DNA from: an uncultured Collinsella sp.
GTDB taxonomy: Bacteria; Actinomycetota; Coriobacteriia; Coriobacteriales; Coriobacteriaceae
Reading direction: 5' to 3'
DNA: 29,101 bases
Assembly (NCBI GenBank): GCA_934630385.1
Contig: CAKTWE010000017.1
Location: forward strand, 1 to 29,101
The notes beneath the pieces are model-generated. The model did no database searches. It had not been told where the DNA came from and was given only the letters and a program-made list of their open reading frames with translations. Below are positions 1-7,256 of this stretch, one piece after another; the stretch's first letter is position 1, and each line of letters starts with the position of its first letter. A program made the translations under genes and the position numbers.

Positions 1-1907
1 CCCATGATGTTGGGGTGCGCAGCCAAGCGCTCTACGTTGCGCTCGCTGATGCCGCAGCCGCAGCGGCCGGGGATGTTGTAGAGGATGCAAGGGATGTCCA
101 CGGCATCGGCGACGGTCTTAAAGTGCTGATAGATGCCCTCTTCATTGGACTTGTTGTAGTAGGGGGTAATGAGCAGCAGGCCGTCGGCGCCCAGGCCTTG
201 GTAAGTGAGCGACTTGGTGAGCATGGTTTGCGTGGAGTTGGAGCCCGAGCCGGCGATGACGGGGACGCGGCCTGCAACATGCTTGACCACGGCGGCGACG
301 ACGGAGTTGTCTTCGTCGTCGGTCATCGTGGCGCTCTCGCCGGTGGTGCCCAGGGTGAGGATGGCGTCGGTGCCATTTTGCAAGTGGAAATCGATAAGGC
401 GCTCGAGCGCGTCAAAGTCGACGCTGCCGTCCTTTTTAAACGGCGTGACGAGGGCGACGATCGAGCCCTCGAGGTTGCGGATATCCATGTTCTTCTCCTT
501 CGCTTCCGCGATCTGGATGCGCTTATTCCATTGGGCGGCGACGGCCAAGCGCTCGTCCTGAGCGCGACGGCGAGCACTTTCGGCGCGCGATTTGGCCAGC
601 AGCTCTCGGCCGCACGGCAGCACATCGAGTGTGGCAAAATAATCGCCCGGGCGCTCGGCGCGGCGGATGAGGTCGGCCGCGCCGTCGGGGCGCAGCAGCA
701 CCTCGGCGGAGCGTAACCGTCCGTTGTAGTTGTAGCCCATGGAGTAACCATGCGCGCCGGTATCGTGGATCACGAGCACATCACCCATGTCGATCCGCGG
801 TAGATCGCGGTCGATGGCGAACTTGTCGTTGTTCTCGCACAGATTGCCCGTAATGTCGTACGTGTTTGTGACAGGCGCCGCGGTCTTGTCGGAGCCACCC
901 GGCTGGCCCATCACCGTAATGTGGTGGTAGGCGCCATACATGGCAGGGCGGATCAGATCGACGGCGCTTGCGTCGACACCGATATAGTCCTTGTAGATTT
1001 GCTTCTCGTGAATGGCCTTGGTGACCAGACAACCGTAGGGGCCCATCATAAAGCGGCCCATCTCGGTGAAGATGGCCACATCGCCCATGCCGGCGGGAAC
1101 CAGGATCTCGTCGTATGCCGCATGCACTCCCTCGCCGATGGCGTGAATGTCGTTGGCCTGCTGCTCGGGCAGATAGGGGATGCCGACGCCGCCGGACAGA
1201 TTGATAAAGGCGACATGTGCGCCGGTCTCGCGCTCCAGGCGTACGGCGAGCTCAAAGAGGATGCGCGCAAGCTTGGGGTAGTAGTCGTTGGTGACGGTGT
1301 TGCTGGCAAGGAATGCGTGGATACCAAAGTCCTCGGCACCCTTGGCCTTGAGCATGCGGAAGGCCTCGAAGAGTTGCTCGGTGGTCATGCCGTATTTGGA
1401 GTCACCGGGGTTATCCATGATGCCGTTGGAGAGTTGGAATAGGCCGCCCGGATTAAAGCGGCAACTGACCGTCTTGGGGATGGGCCCCGCAACGCGCTCA
1501 AAGAACTCGATGTGGCTGATGTCGTCAAAGTTGACGATGGCACCCAGCTTGTCGGCAAGCTCAAAGTCCGCCGCCGGCGTGTCGTTGGACGAGAACATGA
1601 TGTCGTGTCCCGTGATACCCAGCGAGCGGGCGATCATGAGCTCGGTATAGCTCGAGCAATCGCAGCCGCAGCCGTATTCGTTGAGAATGGAGATGAGCGC
1701 CGGGTTGGGATTGGCCTTGACGGCAAAGTATTCCTTAAAGCCCGGGTTCCATGCGAAGGCGTCGCGCACCTCTTGCATGTTGCGGCGGATGCCCGCCTCG
1801 TCGTATAGATGAAACGGCGTGGGGAACTGCTCGACGATATGCTCGAGTGTCTCCTTGTCCACAAACGGCTGTTTGGCCGCATACGCTTCGTTGGGGGTCA
1901 ATGCCAT
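1..1907 (-). CDS. lysA-dapA: LysA-DapA fusion: diaminopimelate decarboxylase joined to 4-hydroxy-tetrahydrodipicolinate synthase (3' end cut by window edge)
   Basis: One reading frame runs from ATG at 1907 to the left edge with no stop, 635 codons visible. Residues 1-429 are a PLP-dependent diaminopimelate decarboxylase, the last step of lysine synthesis: FAVKANPNP with the PLP lysine at about residue 64, GIHAFLASNT, the NLSGGVG glycine loop, LCENNDKFAIDRDLP with the active-site cysteine, and the GYNYNGR tail. Residues 430-473 are a charged, probably helical linker (RAESARRRAQDERLAVAAQW). From Met474 (position 488) a second complete N-terminus begins, MDIRNLEGSIVALVTPF, with GTTGES and YNIPGRCG: this is DapA, the first step of the DAP branch, which condenses pyruvate with aspartate semialdehyde. 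Its Schiff-base lysine should lie just outside the window. I translated across the junction codon by codon and it stays in frame. Normally these are two proteins. A lysine riboswitch lies upstream. Domain calls are secure; whether the cell makes one or two polypeptides is open. Confidence 0.88.
   Translation of the reverse strand, partial: MALTPNEAYAAKQPFVDKETLEHIVEQFPTPFHLYDEAGIRRNMQEVRDAFAWNPGFKEYFAVKANPNPALISILNEYGCGCDCSSYTELMIARSLGITGHDIMFSSNDTPAADFELADKLGAIVNFDDISHIEFFERVAGPIPKTVSCRFNPGGLFQLSNGIMDNPGDSKYGMTTEQLFEAFRMLKAKGAEDFGIHAFLASNTVTNDYYPKLARILFELAVRLERETGAHVAFINLSGGVGIPYLPEQQANDIHAIGEGVHAAYDEILVPAGMGDVAIFTEMGRFMMGPYGCLVTKAIHEKQIYKDYIGVDASAVDLIRPAMYGAYHHITVMGQPGGSDKTAAPVTNTYDITGNLCENNDKFAIDRDLPRIDMGDVLVIHDTGAHGYSMGYNYNGRLRSAEVLLRPDGAADLIRRAERPGDYFATLDVLPCGRELLAKSRAESARRRAQDERLAVAAQWNKRIQIAEAKEKNMDIRNLEGSIVALVTPFKKDGSVDFDALERLIDFHLQNGTDAILTLGTTGESATMTDDEDNSVVAAVVKHVAGRVPVIAGSGSNSTQTMLTKSLTYQGLGADGLLLITPYYNKSNEEGIYQHFKTVADAVDIPCILYNIPGRCGCGISERNVERLAAHPNIM
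495..500 (-). promoter_or_regulatory. Internal ribosome binding site inside the LysA-DapA frame
   Basis: The linker codons AAG GAG read AAGGAG, a near-perfect Shine-Dalgarno, six bases before the ATG at 488 that starts the DapA part. A ribosome could start here and make free DapA as well as the fusion. It may be the leftover start signal of a once separate dapA. The motif is seen; its use is inferred. Confidence 0.55.
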
Positions 1908-1917
1908 GTCCCGTAAA

Positions 1918-1966
1918 CCTCGCTATCCAGACGGCGCCATCTGCGCATCGAATCCACATAGCGAGG
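1918..1966 (-). promoter_or_regulatory. Expression platform of the lysine riboswitch: hairpin over the lysA ribosome site
   Basis: On the minus strand CCTCGCTAT (1966-1958) pairs perfectly with ATAGCGAGG (1926-1918), and the second arm contains the GAGG that serves as the lysA ribosome site. The same second arm can instead pair GGATAGCG (1928-1921) with CGCTATCC (1985-1978), the 3' strand of the riboswitch P1 stem, leaving AGG open. The likely logic is that lysine stabilises P1, the first hairpin forms and translation is blocked. No U-run follows, so control looks translational. Pairings are seen; the switch direction is inferred. Confidence 0.6.
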
Positions 1967-1975
1967 ACCCAATGT

Positions 1976-2138
1976 CCGGATAGCGCTCCCGCATTGCTGC
2001 AGACAGTCCTGCGGGTGTTTCCCGCAGGCCCACCAGGTTGTTCGTGCCTGAAAAAACCCAGTTCGGCGGGTTTCGCCTCCCCGCGGGGTCAAAGCCTGCC
2101 GGCTCGCCCGCGGCTCTTCGTGCCCGCGCCTCTATCAA
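1976..2138 (-). ncRNA. Lysine riboswitch (L box) upstream of lysA-dapA
   Basis: The minus-strand leader carries the conserved blocks of the lysine riboswitch in order: GATAGAGGCGCG at the 5' end, GAAGAGCCG, the GGAGGCGAAACCCGCCGAACTGG region, then CCTGCGGG-AAACA-CCCGCAGGACTGTC, and finally GGGAGCGCTATC, whose CTATC closes P1 with the opening GATAG. This aptamer family binds L-lysine and turns off lysine synthesis or transport genes. Its position directly ahead of a gene for the first and last enzymes of the DAP-lysine branch fits that role. Confidence 0.9.
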
Positions 2139-2164
2139 GTGGTAACGACCCTACCACGTTGCAC

Positions 2165-2193
2165 TTTACCAAACAAGAGTATTCGTATATAAC
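2165..2193 (+). promoter_or_regulatory. Candidate promoter of the M20D gene
   Basis: TTTACC (2165-2170) and TATAAC (2188-2193) are separated by 17 bp, a fair sigma-70 type match in an AT-rich patch. It would start the plus-strand transcript near 2200 with a leader of about 90 bases. The minus-strand promoter of the lysA leader must lie in the same patch, but I could not fix it. Confidence 0.4.
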
Positions 2194-2287
2194 GTTTAAA
2201 AAATGCAGGGATATGCTAGAAACAAGGGCGTCACAATTCTGCATCACAATATTGTGTGAATGGATATGCCCCATGAAAGGATCCTTT

Positions 2288-3475
2288 ATGACCGAGCTCC
2301 AAGAACTTCGTCGCTATCGTCGCGACCTGCATCGCATTCCGGAGCTCGATTTCGATCTTCCTCAAACCATAGCCTATATCGAGGGCGTGCTCGCCTCGCT
2401 TGCCTGTGAAGTGACCCATCCTTGCCCTAGCTGTGTTTGTGCTTTCTTCGACGCCGGCACGGGTGCCGCGCATGCCACGGCGATTCGCGCCGATATGGAC
2501 GCGCTGCCCATCGCAGAGGCGACGGGCGCGGCCTTTGCCTCGACGCATCCCGGAAAGATGCACGCTTGCGGACACGATGGACACATGGCCATGGCACTTG
2601 CGGCGGCAACCTTTGTCGATCGCACGATTCGTGAGCAGCCAGGTGCCATCAAGCGCAACGTGCTCTTTGTGTTCCAGCCTGCCGAGGAAACGACCGGCGG
2701 TGCCAAGACGGTATGCGAGAGCGGTGTGTTCGAGCGCTACGGGGTCGACCGCATTTTTGGCTTTCACGTGTGGCCCGACCTGCCTGCGAACACGTTGGCG
2801 AGCTGCTCCGGTCCATTGCTGGCGCGCTCGAGTGAGACGCACGTGCACATTCGCGGGACAAGCATCCATATCGCCAAGACCTACGGCGTTCCCGTAAACG
2901 AATCGCACGATGCGGCGCTGGCGGCTGCCAAGTTCTTGGTTGCCGAGCGTGAATTGATGGACGAGCTGGGTTCCGATGAACCCTGCATTGGTAAGTTCGG
3001 CCTACTGCAGGCCGGTACGGTTTGCAACGCGGTGGCGGGGGAGGCCCATGTTGCCGGCAGTCTGCGTGTGTTTACGGACGACATGTTCGACCGCGCGCGC
3101 GAGGGCGTACGCCGCGTGCTTGATGAGGCATGCGCTTCAACGGGCTGCACGTACGATCTCGACTTTGCCGAGGGCTATCCGCCGGTCGATAACGACCCCG
3201 AGCTGTTTGCCAGCGTCGCGCCTGCCTTGCCCGAGCTGCAGCTCGTGAACGAGCCGCTGCTGATTGCCGAGGACTTCGCCTTCTATCAGCGCCATCTGCC
3301 GGGCGTGTTCTTCCTGCTGGGCACGGGTTTGCCAGAGGGGCGAGAAAACCCGATCGACGCCGATGGCTGCCTTGCCTATGCCACAAGCGCTCTGCACACT
3401 GATACCATGCTCTTTGACGAGGAAATCCTACTCAAGGGCCTCGATGTCTACAAACGATTGCTTGGCTTGGAGTGA
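2288..3475 (+). CDS. M20D-family amidohydrolase (N-acyl amino acid or N-acetyl-diaminopimelate type)
   Basis: A 395-residue metal-dependent amidohydrolase of peptidase family M20D (hippurate, IAA-amino-acid and N-acetyl-DAP hydrolases). Visible motifs: HRIPELDFDLPQT at residues 15-27, RADMDALPI at about 68, the metal-binding MHACGHDGH with Cys94 and His96, FQPAEET with Glu133/134, GFHVWP with His160, EDFAFY, and a C-terminal FDEEIL. The dimerisation domain has GTSIHIAK where many relatives have GKGGHAA, so the substrate may differ from IAA or hippurate hydrolases. I chose ATG 2288 because AAGGA lies six bases upstream; ATG 2273 has no good ribosome site. It is divergent from lysA-dapA, so a role as N-acetyl-diaminopimelate deacetylase is possible, but a general acyl-amino-acid hydrolase is just as likely. 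It probably shares a transcript with the membrane protein that follows. Confidence 0.85.
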   Translation: MTELQELRRYRRDLHRIPELDFDLPQTIAYIEGVLASLACEVTHPCPSCVCAFFDAGTGAAHATAIRADMDALPIAEATGAAFASTHPGKMHACGHDGHMAMALAAATFVDRTIREQPGAIKRNVLFVFQPAEETTGGAKTVCESGVFERYGVDRIFGFHVWPDLPANTLASCSGPLLARSSETHVHIRGTSIHIAKTYGVPVNESHDAALAAAKFLVAERELMDELGSDEPCIGKFGLLQAGTVCNAVAGEAHVAGSLRVFTDDMFDRAREGVRRVLDEACASTGCTYDLDFAEGYPPVDNDPELFASVAPALPELQLVNEPLLIAEDFAFYQRHLPGVFFLLGTGLPEGRENPIDADGCLAYATSALHTDTMLFDEEILLKGLDVYKRLLGLE

Positions 3476-3477
3476 CG

Positions 3478-3801
3478 ATGGAGCGACGCCGACAGACTGC
3501 CGTTTATAGTCCGGGTGGATGCGGGTGCGGCTTGCTTCTGCTTCCGGTCATCGCCGTGAGCATTGGCGTGATGTTTGCGCTTGCCGGGTTGGCAGCAGCG
3601 GCACTCGTGTTGCTGATTGTGGCCATTGGCGTGACGGTCTGGCTGTGCCGTTCTCGTGAGCAACGTCGTGCCGACGGCAAGACCAATGTTGGATGGACCG
3701 TCTTTTTGGTTGTCGCCTACCTAATGAGCATCAGCTATTTAGCCTTCTTTATCCTGTTGCTTGTGAGTACCTTTACCGGGGAATCCGTCACGGTGGGGTA
3801 G
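3478..3801 (+). CDS. Small multi-pass membrane protein, unknown function
   Basis: A 107-residue protein with two to three hydrophobic stretches: GLLLLPVIAVSIGVMFALAG running into AALVLLIVAIGVTVWLC, a short basic loop (SREQRRADGKTN), then VGWTVFLVVAYLMSISYLAF and a final hydrophobic run. A glycine/cysteine-rich GGCGCG precedes the first segment. ATG 3478 is preferred: GGAG lies five bases upstream, and the gene begins two bases after the stop of the M20D gene, so the two are very likely co-transcribed. I do not recognise a family. It ends convergently to the MFS gene. Confidence 0.7.
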   Translation: MERRRQTAVYSPGGCGCGLLLLPVIAVSIGVMFALAGLAAAALVLLIVAIGVTVWLCRSREQRRADGKTNVGWTVFLVVAYLMSISYLAFFILLLVSTFTGESVTVG

Positions 3802-3829
3802 GCTTCGACGAGCCTCTTGAAGATGGAGC

Positions 3830-3870
3830 AAAAATGGAGCCGGATGGGAAATACCCCCCATCCGGCTCCA
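3830..3870 (-). terminator. Terminator at the end of the MFS operon
   Basis: A perfect 14-bp inverted repeat (TGGAGCCGGATGGG at 3835-3848, its complement at 3857-3870) with an 8-base loop. Read on the minus strand it is followed by five Ts, a standard intrinsic terminator for the five-gene minus operon. On the plus strand no T-run follows, although the stem may still slow transcripts arriving from the small membrane gene. Confidence 0.8.
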
Positions 3871-3893
3871 TTGCTCAATATTGGCATGCGCTT

Positions 3894-5213
3894 CTACTCG
3901 GCTGCCTCGCGGCGAGCGACCTCGTCGATCAAGATGGCATCGCCGTGCTTGGCGGCGGCAATGCTCGCGGCCATAAACATGCCCATTGCCGTGATGTAGG
4001 CGAAGAGCATCGACGGCACCACGTCCATAACGATGCCGGAGAGAATCGGTGTCGCCACCTGAGCCGCCATACTCACGGTGTAGTAGTAACCAGAGTAGCG
4101 GCCTACGCTTTGGGAACTGCAGCACTCCAGAATCATCGTGTACACGCACAGGTCCACGCCGCCCAGCGCAACGCCCATCAACAAAAAGACGCCGTACAGC
4201 ACGGGCGAAAAACCGGCTGCCAGCCAAAGAAGCGCGGGGCATAAAACCATGATGACGGCGGTGCCCAGGGCGACCTTTTTACGGCCGATTTTGAGCGAAA
4301 GATTTGCCAAGGGTACGTAGCTTAGCAGCGCGCCTGCAATCGTCACGATATTGATGATGGCATAGGAACCGCCCTCCATGCCGTAGAACATATCGGCATA
4401 ACGGCTGATATTGGTGGTCATGGCGTTATAGCTCATGTAGTAGAAAAACGTTGCAGCGAGCAGCATGATGATGGAGTGGCGTACGCCGGCGTCTGTAATG
4501 CGTTCCTTACCGCCGGCCTCGGGGGAGTCATCTTTGTCAATTTGATCCTCGTCGATGCCCATGGACAGCGATTTCTCGCGCATCTTTTCGACAAGGGCGG
4601 GCTCACGGACAAAGATGCCGTAGACAACGGCCGAGACGAGAATAAAGGCGGCCTGCAAGATAAAGAGCGGAAGATAATCGGGTTTGTCGGCCTTGGGAAC
4701 CATGACCGAGATGGCGACGAGCATAAGGCCCGTTCCCGCATAGCCGACGATCTTTTCGATTGAGTCCGCCTTGGTTCGAAGTGGGCGAGGCGTAATATCG
4801 GCCACGATGGCAACCGTCATGGTGCGATAGGCGCATATTGCCAATAGCGTGAGGATAATCGCGCCGATGAGCAGAGGTAGACTGCCCATGTTGTTGGCGA
4901 TCGCGATGAGCGGGACGGAGAGCATTGCCACCGCGGAGCCGCCCAAGATAAAGGGCGTTCGGCGCCCGAGTTTGCTTGTGCAACGGTCCGAGAGGATGCC
5001 AAAGAGTGGAAGCAGGAACAGGCCAAAGACATTATCGATAGCCATGATCGCGCCGGTGAGCGAGTTGGATAGGCCAAAGGTTCCCATGAGCATCTTGGGA
5101 ACGATGCCGTCGTAGACCTGCCAAAAGCTGATCATGCCCATAAAGGGTAGGGAGGCGAGGGCGACGGCCTTGGCGTCGAGCCGGGCCGCCCGCTTAAGAT
5201 TTGGTTGGGTCAT
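3894..5213 (-). CDS. MFS transporter (glycoside-pentoside-hexuronide-like)
   Basis: A 439-residue, roughly 12-helix major facilitator protein. The first loop motif is GILSDRCTSKLGRRTPFILGG, close to the GPH/SLC45-type loop D-R-x3-K-x-G-R-R; a long polar central loop (EKMREKSLSMGIDEDQIDKD) separates the two six-helix halves, and the second half repeats SLKIGRKKVALG. It begins 53 bp after the M20 hydrolase, its likely operon partner, and is the last gene before the terminator. The context suggests it imports the substrate of that hydrolase and of the dehydratase and flavoenzyme upstream. Many GPH members carry sugars, but the neighbours here point to an amino-acid derivative or peptide-like compound. 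The substrate cannot be read from the sequence. Confidence 0.85.
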   Translation of the reverse strand: MTQPNLKRAARLDAKAVALASLPFMGMISFWQVYDGIVPKMLMGTFGLSNSLTGAIMAIDNVFGLFLLPLFGILSDRCTSKLGRRTPFILGGSAVAMLSVPLIAIANNMGSLPLLIGAIILTLLAICAYRTMTVAIVADITPRPLRTKADSIEKIVGYAGTGLMLVAISVMVPKADKPDYLPLFILQAAFILVSAVVYGIFVREPALVEKMREKSLSMGIDEDQIDKDDSPEAGGKERITDAGVRHSIIMLLAATFFYYMSYNAMTTNISRYADMFYGMEGGSYAIINIVTIAGALLSYVPLANLSLKIGRKKVALGTAVIMVLCPALLWLAAGFSPVLYGVFLLMGVALGGVDLCVYTMILECCSSQSVGRYSGYYYTVSMAAQVATPILSGIVMDVVPSMLFAYITAMGMFMAASIAAAKHGDAILIDEVARREAAE

Positions 5214-5266
5214 GCTGGTTCTCCTGGTCGGTAAAAGCGGGGAGGGGCGCTATCGGCCCTCCCGTC

Positions 5267-6688
5267 CTACAGTTGTTCAAGGTTGGCGAGAAACGCCACA
5301 TAGAATTCGATGCCGCGCTTGTAGACGTCGACGCCGATGCGTTCGTTGGCGGCATGGATGAGCTTGCGCGCCTCGCCCGAGTAGATAAAGCCGCAGAAGC
5401 GGTAGACGCGATCGCAGATCTCGTTGAACTCGCGCGAGTCGGTGCAGGAGTTCTGCACGTAGGGAGCAAAGCCGGCCTCGGGATAGACGCCCGACACGCA
5501 GCGATGGATGTAGTTGAAGGCGGCATCGTCTTCGTAAGGCGAGATGGGCGCGGGCTCGGTGTAGGGAATCGCCTCGTTGATTTCGACGGTGACATGATCG
5601 GGGCTTATGCCCGAGGCGCGGCACTGCTGGGCGGCGAGCTTGCGGGCGCGCTCGACGGCATCGGCGATAGTCTCGAACGGAGCGATGCGCACGTTGAAGT
5701 TAGCGCGAGCAACTGGTGGCAGCACATTGTGCGCGTTGGAGCCTTCGAGCTGCGTGAGCGCATAGGTTGTGCGCAGCATGGCCGAGGTCTCGGGGCTGGC
5801 GGCCATGATCTTGGTAACCGCGGGGCGCGTGAGCCACAGGTTGCCAAAGATTGCCTGATACGTCGCGCTGCTACGGGCACCTAGTTCGGTCAGTGTGGCC
5901 TCGACGGCGGGCGTGAGCTGCGGCTTGCCGGGGTTGGCCGAGATGGTCTCGCATACACGGCAGAGAAGACGGCAGGCATCGTTTGCCGCAGGCGTAGAGG
6001 CATGGCCGCCGTCGGCGCGCGCCGTGACGGTAAGGTCGACGTGGCCCTTCTCGGATACGCCTACCATGGCAACGGGTTCGGTGACGCCGAGCGGGGCGTC
6101 GGTTGCCACGGCGCCACCCTCATCGAGCACCATATAGGGATGGATGTCGTGCTCGCGAAGCCACTGCACTGCATGGGTTGCAGTAGGCGCGGCGATTTCC
6201 TCGCCATCGCTCGAGAAGAACCAGACATCGCGCGGGGGAACGAAGCCCTGGTCGATGAGGTGCTCGGAAGCCTCGAGGACAGCAGAGACGATGCACTTGG
6301 TGTCGAGTGAGCCGCGGGCCCAGATTTCGCCGTCGATGATCTCGGCTCCAAAGGGATCATGCTTCCAGTCTTGCCCCTCGACGGACACGACGTCCTGATG
6401 CGCCATCATGACGATGGGGTCCAAGGCGGAGTCGGCACCAGGCCAACGCAGGAGCATGCCAAAATCGTCGACGCGTGTAAGCTCGGCGACTTTAAAGAAA
6501 TGCGGATAAAGTCGCTGAAGCGTGGGAATCCACTGGTTGAAGGGCTCATCGTCGCGTTCGGCGATGTTCTCACGTGAAACGGTGGGGATGCGCAGCAATT
6601 CGCAAAAGCGCTCGACGGCTGCCTCGTCTGCCTTGTAGGTGCCTGCATCAAGAGGCGCGCCCTGTGCGACCGATACCGATGCTCCCAT
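5267..6688 (-). CDS. M20 family metallohydrolase, carboxypeptidase S/PM20D1-like
   Basis: A 473-residue zinc hydrolase of the M20 family. MMAHQDVV gives His97 and Asp99, RGSLDTK the bridging Asp129, SSDGEE the catalytic Glu163 with metal-binding Glu164, LDEGG a further acidic ligand, and KLIHAANER the last His. The lid domain shows the family signatures GGHASTP and HNVLPPVARANFNVRI. The closest recognised types are yeast carboxypeptidase S and mammalian PM20D1, which split C-terminal residues from peptides or N-acyl amino acids. ATG 6688 follows AAAGGAG at good spacing. The 110-bp gap to the aconitase-X small subunit is the widest in this operon, and I saw no good promoter or terminator in it. 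With the MFS protein downstream it probably hydrolyses an imported conjugate in the cytoplasm; no signal peptide is visible. Confidence 0.87.
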   Translation of the reverse strand: MGASVSVAQGAPLDAGTYKADEAAVERFCELLRIPTVSRENIAERDDEPFNQWIPTLQRLYPHFFKVAELTRVDDFGMLLRWPGADSALDPIVMMAHQDVVSVEGQDWKHDPFGAEIIDGEIWARGSLDTKCIVSAVLEASEHLIDQGFVPPRDVWFFSSDGEEIAAPTATHAVQWLREHDIHPYMVLDEGGAVATDAPLGVTEPVAMVGVSEKGHVDLTVTARADGGHASTPAANDACRLLCRVCETISANPGKPQLTPAVEATLTELGARSSATYQAIFGNLWLTRPAVTKIMAASPETSAMLRTTYALTQLEGSNAHNVLPPVARANFNVRIAPFETIADAVERARKLAAQQCRASGISPDHVTVEINEAIPYTEPAPISPYEDDAAFNYIHRCVSGVYPEAGFAPYVQNSCTDSREFNEICDRVYRFCGFIYSGEARKLIHAANERIGVDVYKRGIEFYVAFLANLEQL

Positions 6689-6798
6689 GGTGGGACTCCT
6701 TTCGTGTTGTATATCGAATACGTCAAGATTATCGTCCGCACCGCGCGTGGGAAACGGCGAAACACGTTGTTCATCTGCGGGCGGCGGGTCGGATAGCC

Positions 6799-7242
6799 TT
6801 AGCCGACGATGACCGTGCCGTCTTCGGCCACGGTGATGGCGTCGCCCGTCGACACGGCATCGAGAAACTCATCGCCCAGGTTGTCAATGGTGGGCATGGG
6901 GGTGTCGGTCCATACACCCGAGAGAATCGCGCCAGCGGCGGCAAGGCTGTCAATGGGTTTGGAAAACAGCAGGCATGCGGGTTGGCGACCCATTTTGGTG
7001 GCGCAGAAGAGCACCATGCCGCCTGTGGTGGAGCCGATGGTTTGCGGTAGACACAGGGCGCATCCTGCCAAAGGTTTGCCGTACAAGTCGGGATTGTTTT
7101 GGTCGGAACACGTGGCCTTTTTGTCGCCAAACATCAGCGCCTTCTGAAACGATGCGAGTGTGTTGAGCCCTCCGCGAGAGACAAGTGCCTTGGCGTGGGC
7201 AGTTCCGGGGACAACGACGCGGCCGTGAAAGATTTTTTCCAT
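6799..7242 (-). CDS. Aconitase-X small (swivelling domain) subunit, DUF126
   Basis: A 147-residue protein matching the small swivel subunit of aconitase X: KIFHGRVVVPGTAHAKALVS at the start, then a serine/glycine-rich GSTTGGMVLF segment typical of the family, and the C-terminal GDAITVAEDGTVIVG. In bacteria and archaea this piece is either fused to, or separate from, the catalytic subunit; here it is separate. ATG 7242 lies 14 bases after the stop of the large subunit, and the ribosome site GGAAGG sits between them, so the two are translationally linked. It closes the active site over the substrate; the reaction is set by the large subunit. Confidence 0.88.
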   Translation of the reverse strand: MEKIFHGRVVVPGTAHAKALVSRGGLNTLASFQKALMFGDKKATCSDQNNPDLYGKPLAGCALCLPQTIGSTTGGMVLFCATKMGRQPACLLFSKPIDSLAAAGAILSGVWTDTPMPTIDNLGDEFLDAVSTGDAITVAEDGTVIVG

Positions 7243-7256
7243 GAGGAGTCGCCTTC

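Noticed and set aside
480..640. Sequencing frameshift or lost stop as the cause of the LysA-DapA fusion
   Set aside because: Both parts are intact in the same frame and the linker is plausible protein, so no defect is visible; it remains the main alternative to be tested in relatives.
1751..2287. N-terminal extension of the M20D gene upstream of 2288
   Set aside because: It would cover the lysine riboswitch and part of lysA on the other strand, and the family begins at the MTELQELRRYRRD segment.
3472..3477. GTG start for the small membrane protein overlapping the M20D stop
   Set aside because: GGAG overlaps this GTG; ATG 3478 has correct spacing.
6689..6798. Separate promoter for the M20-MFS pair
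   Set aside because: TTGACG is present on the minus strand but no -10 stands at 16-18 bp; GATAAT nearby has no -35.
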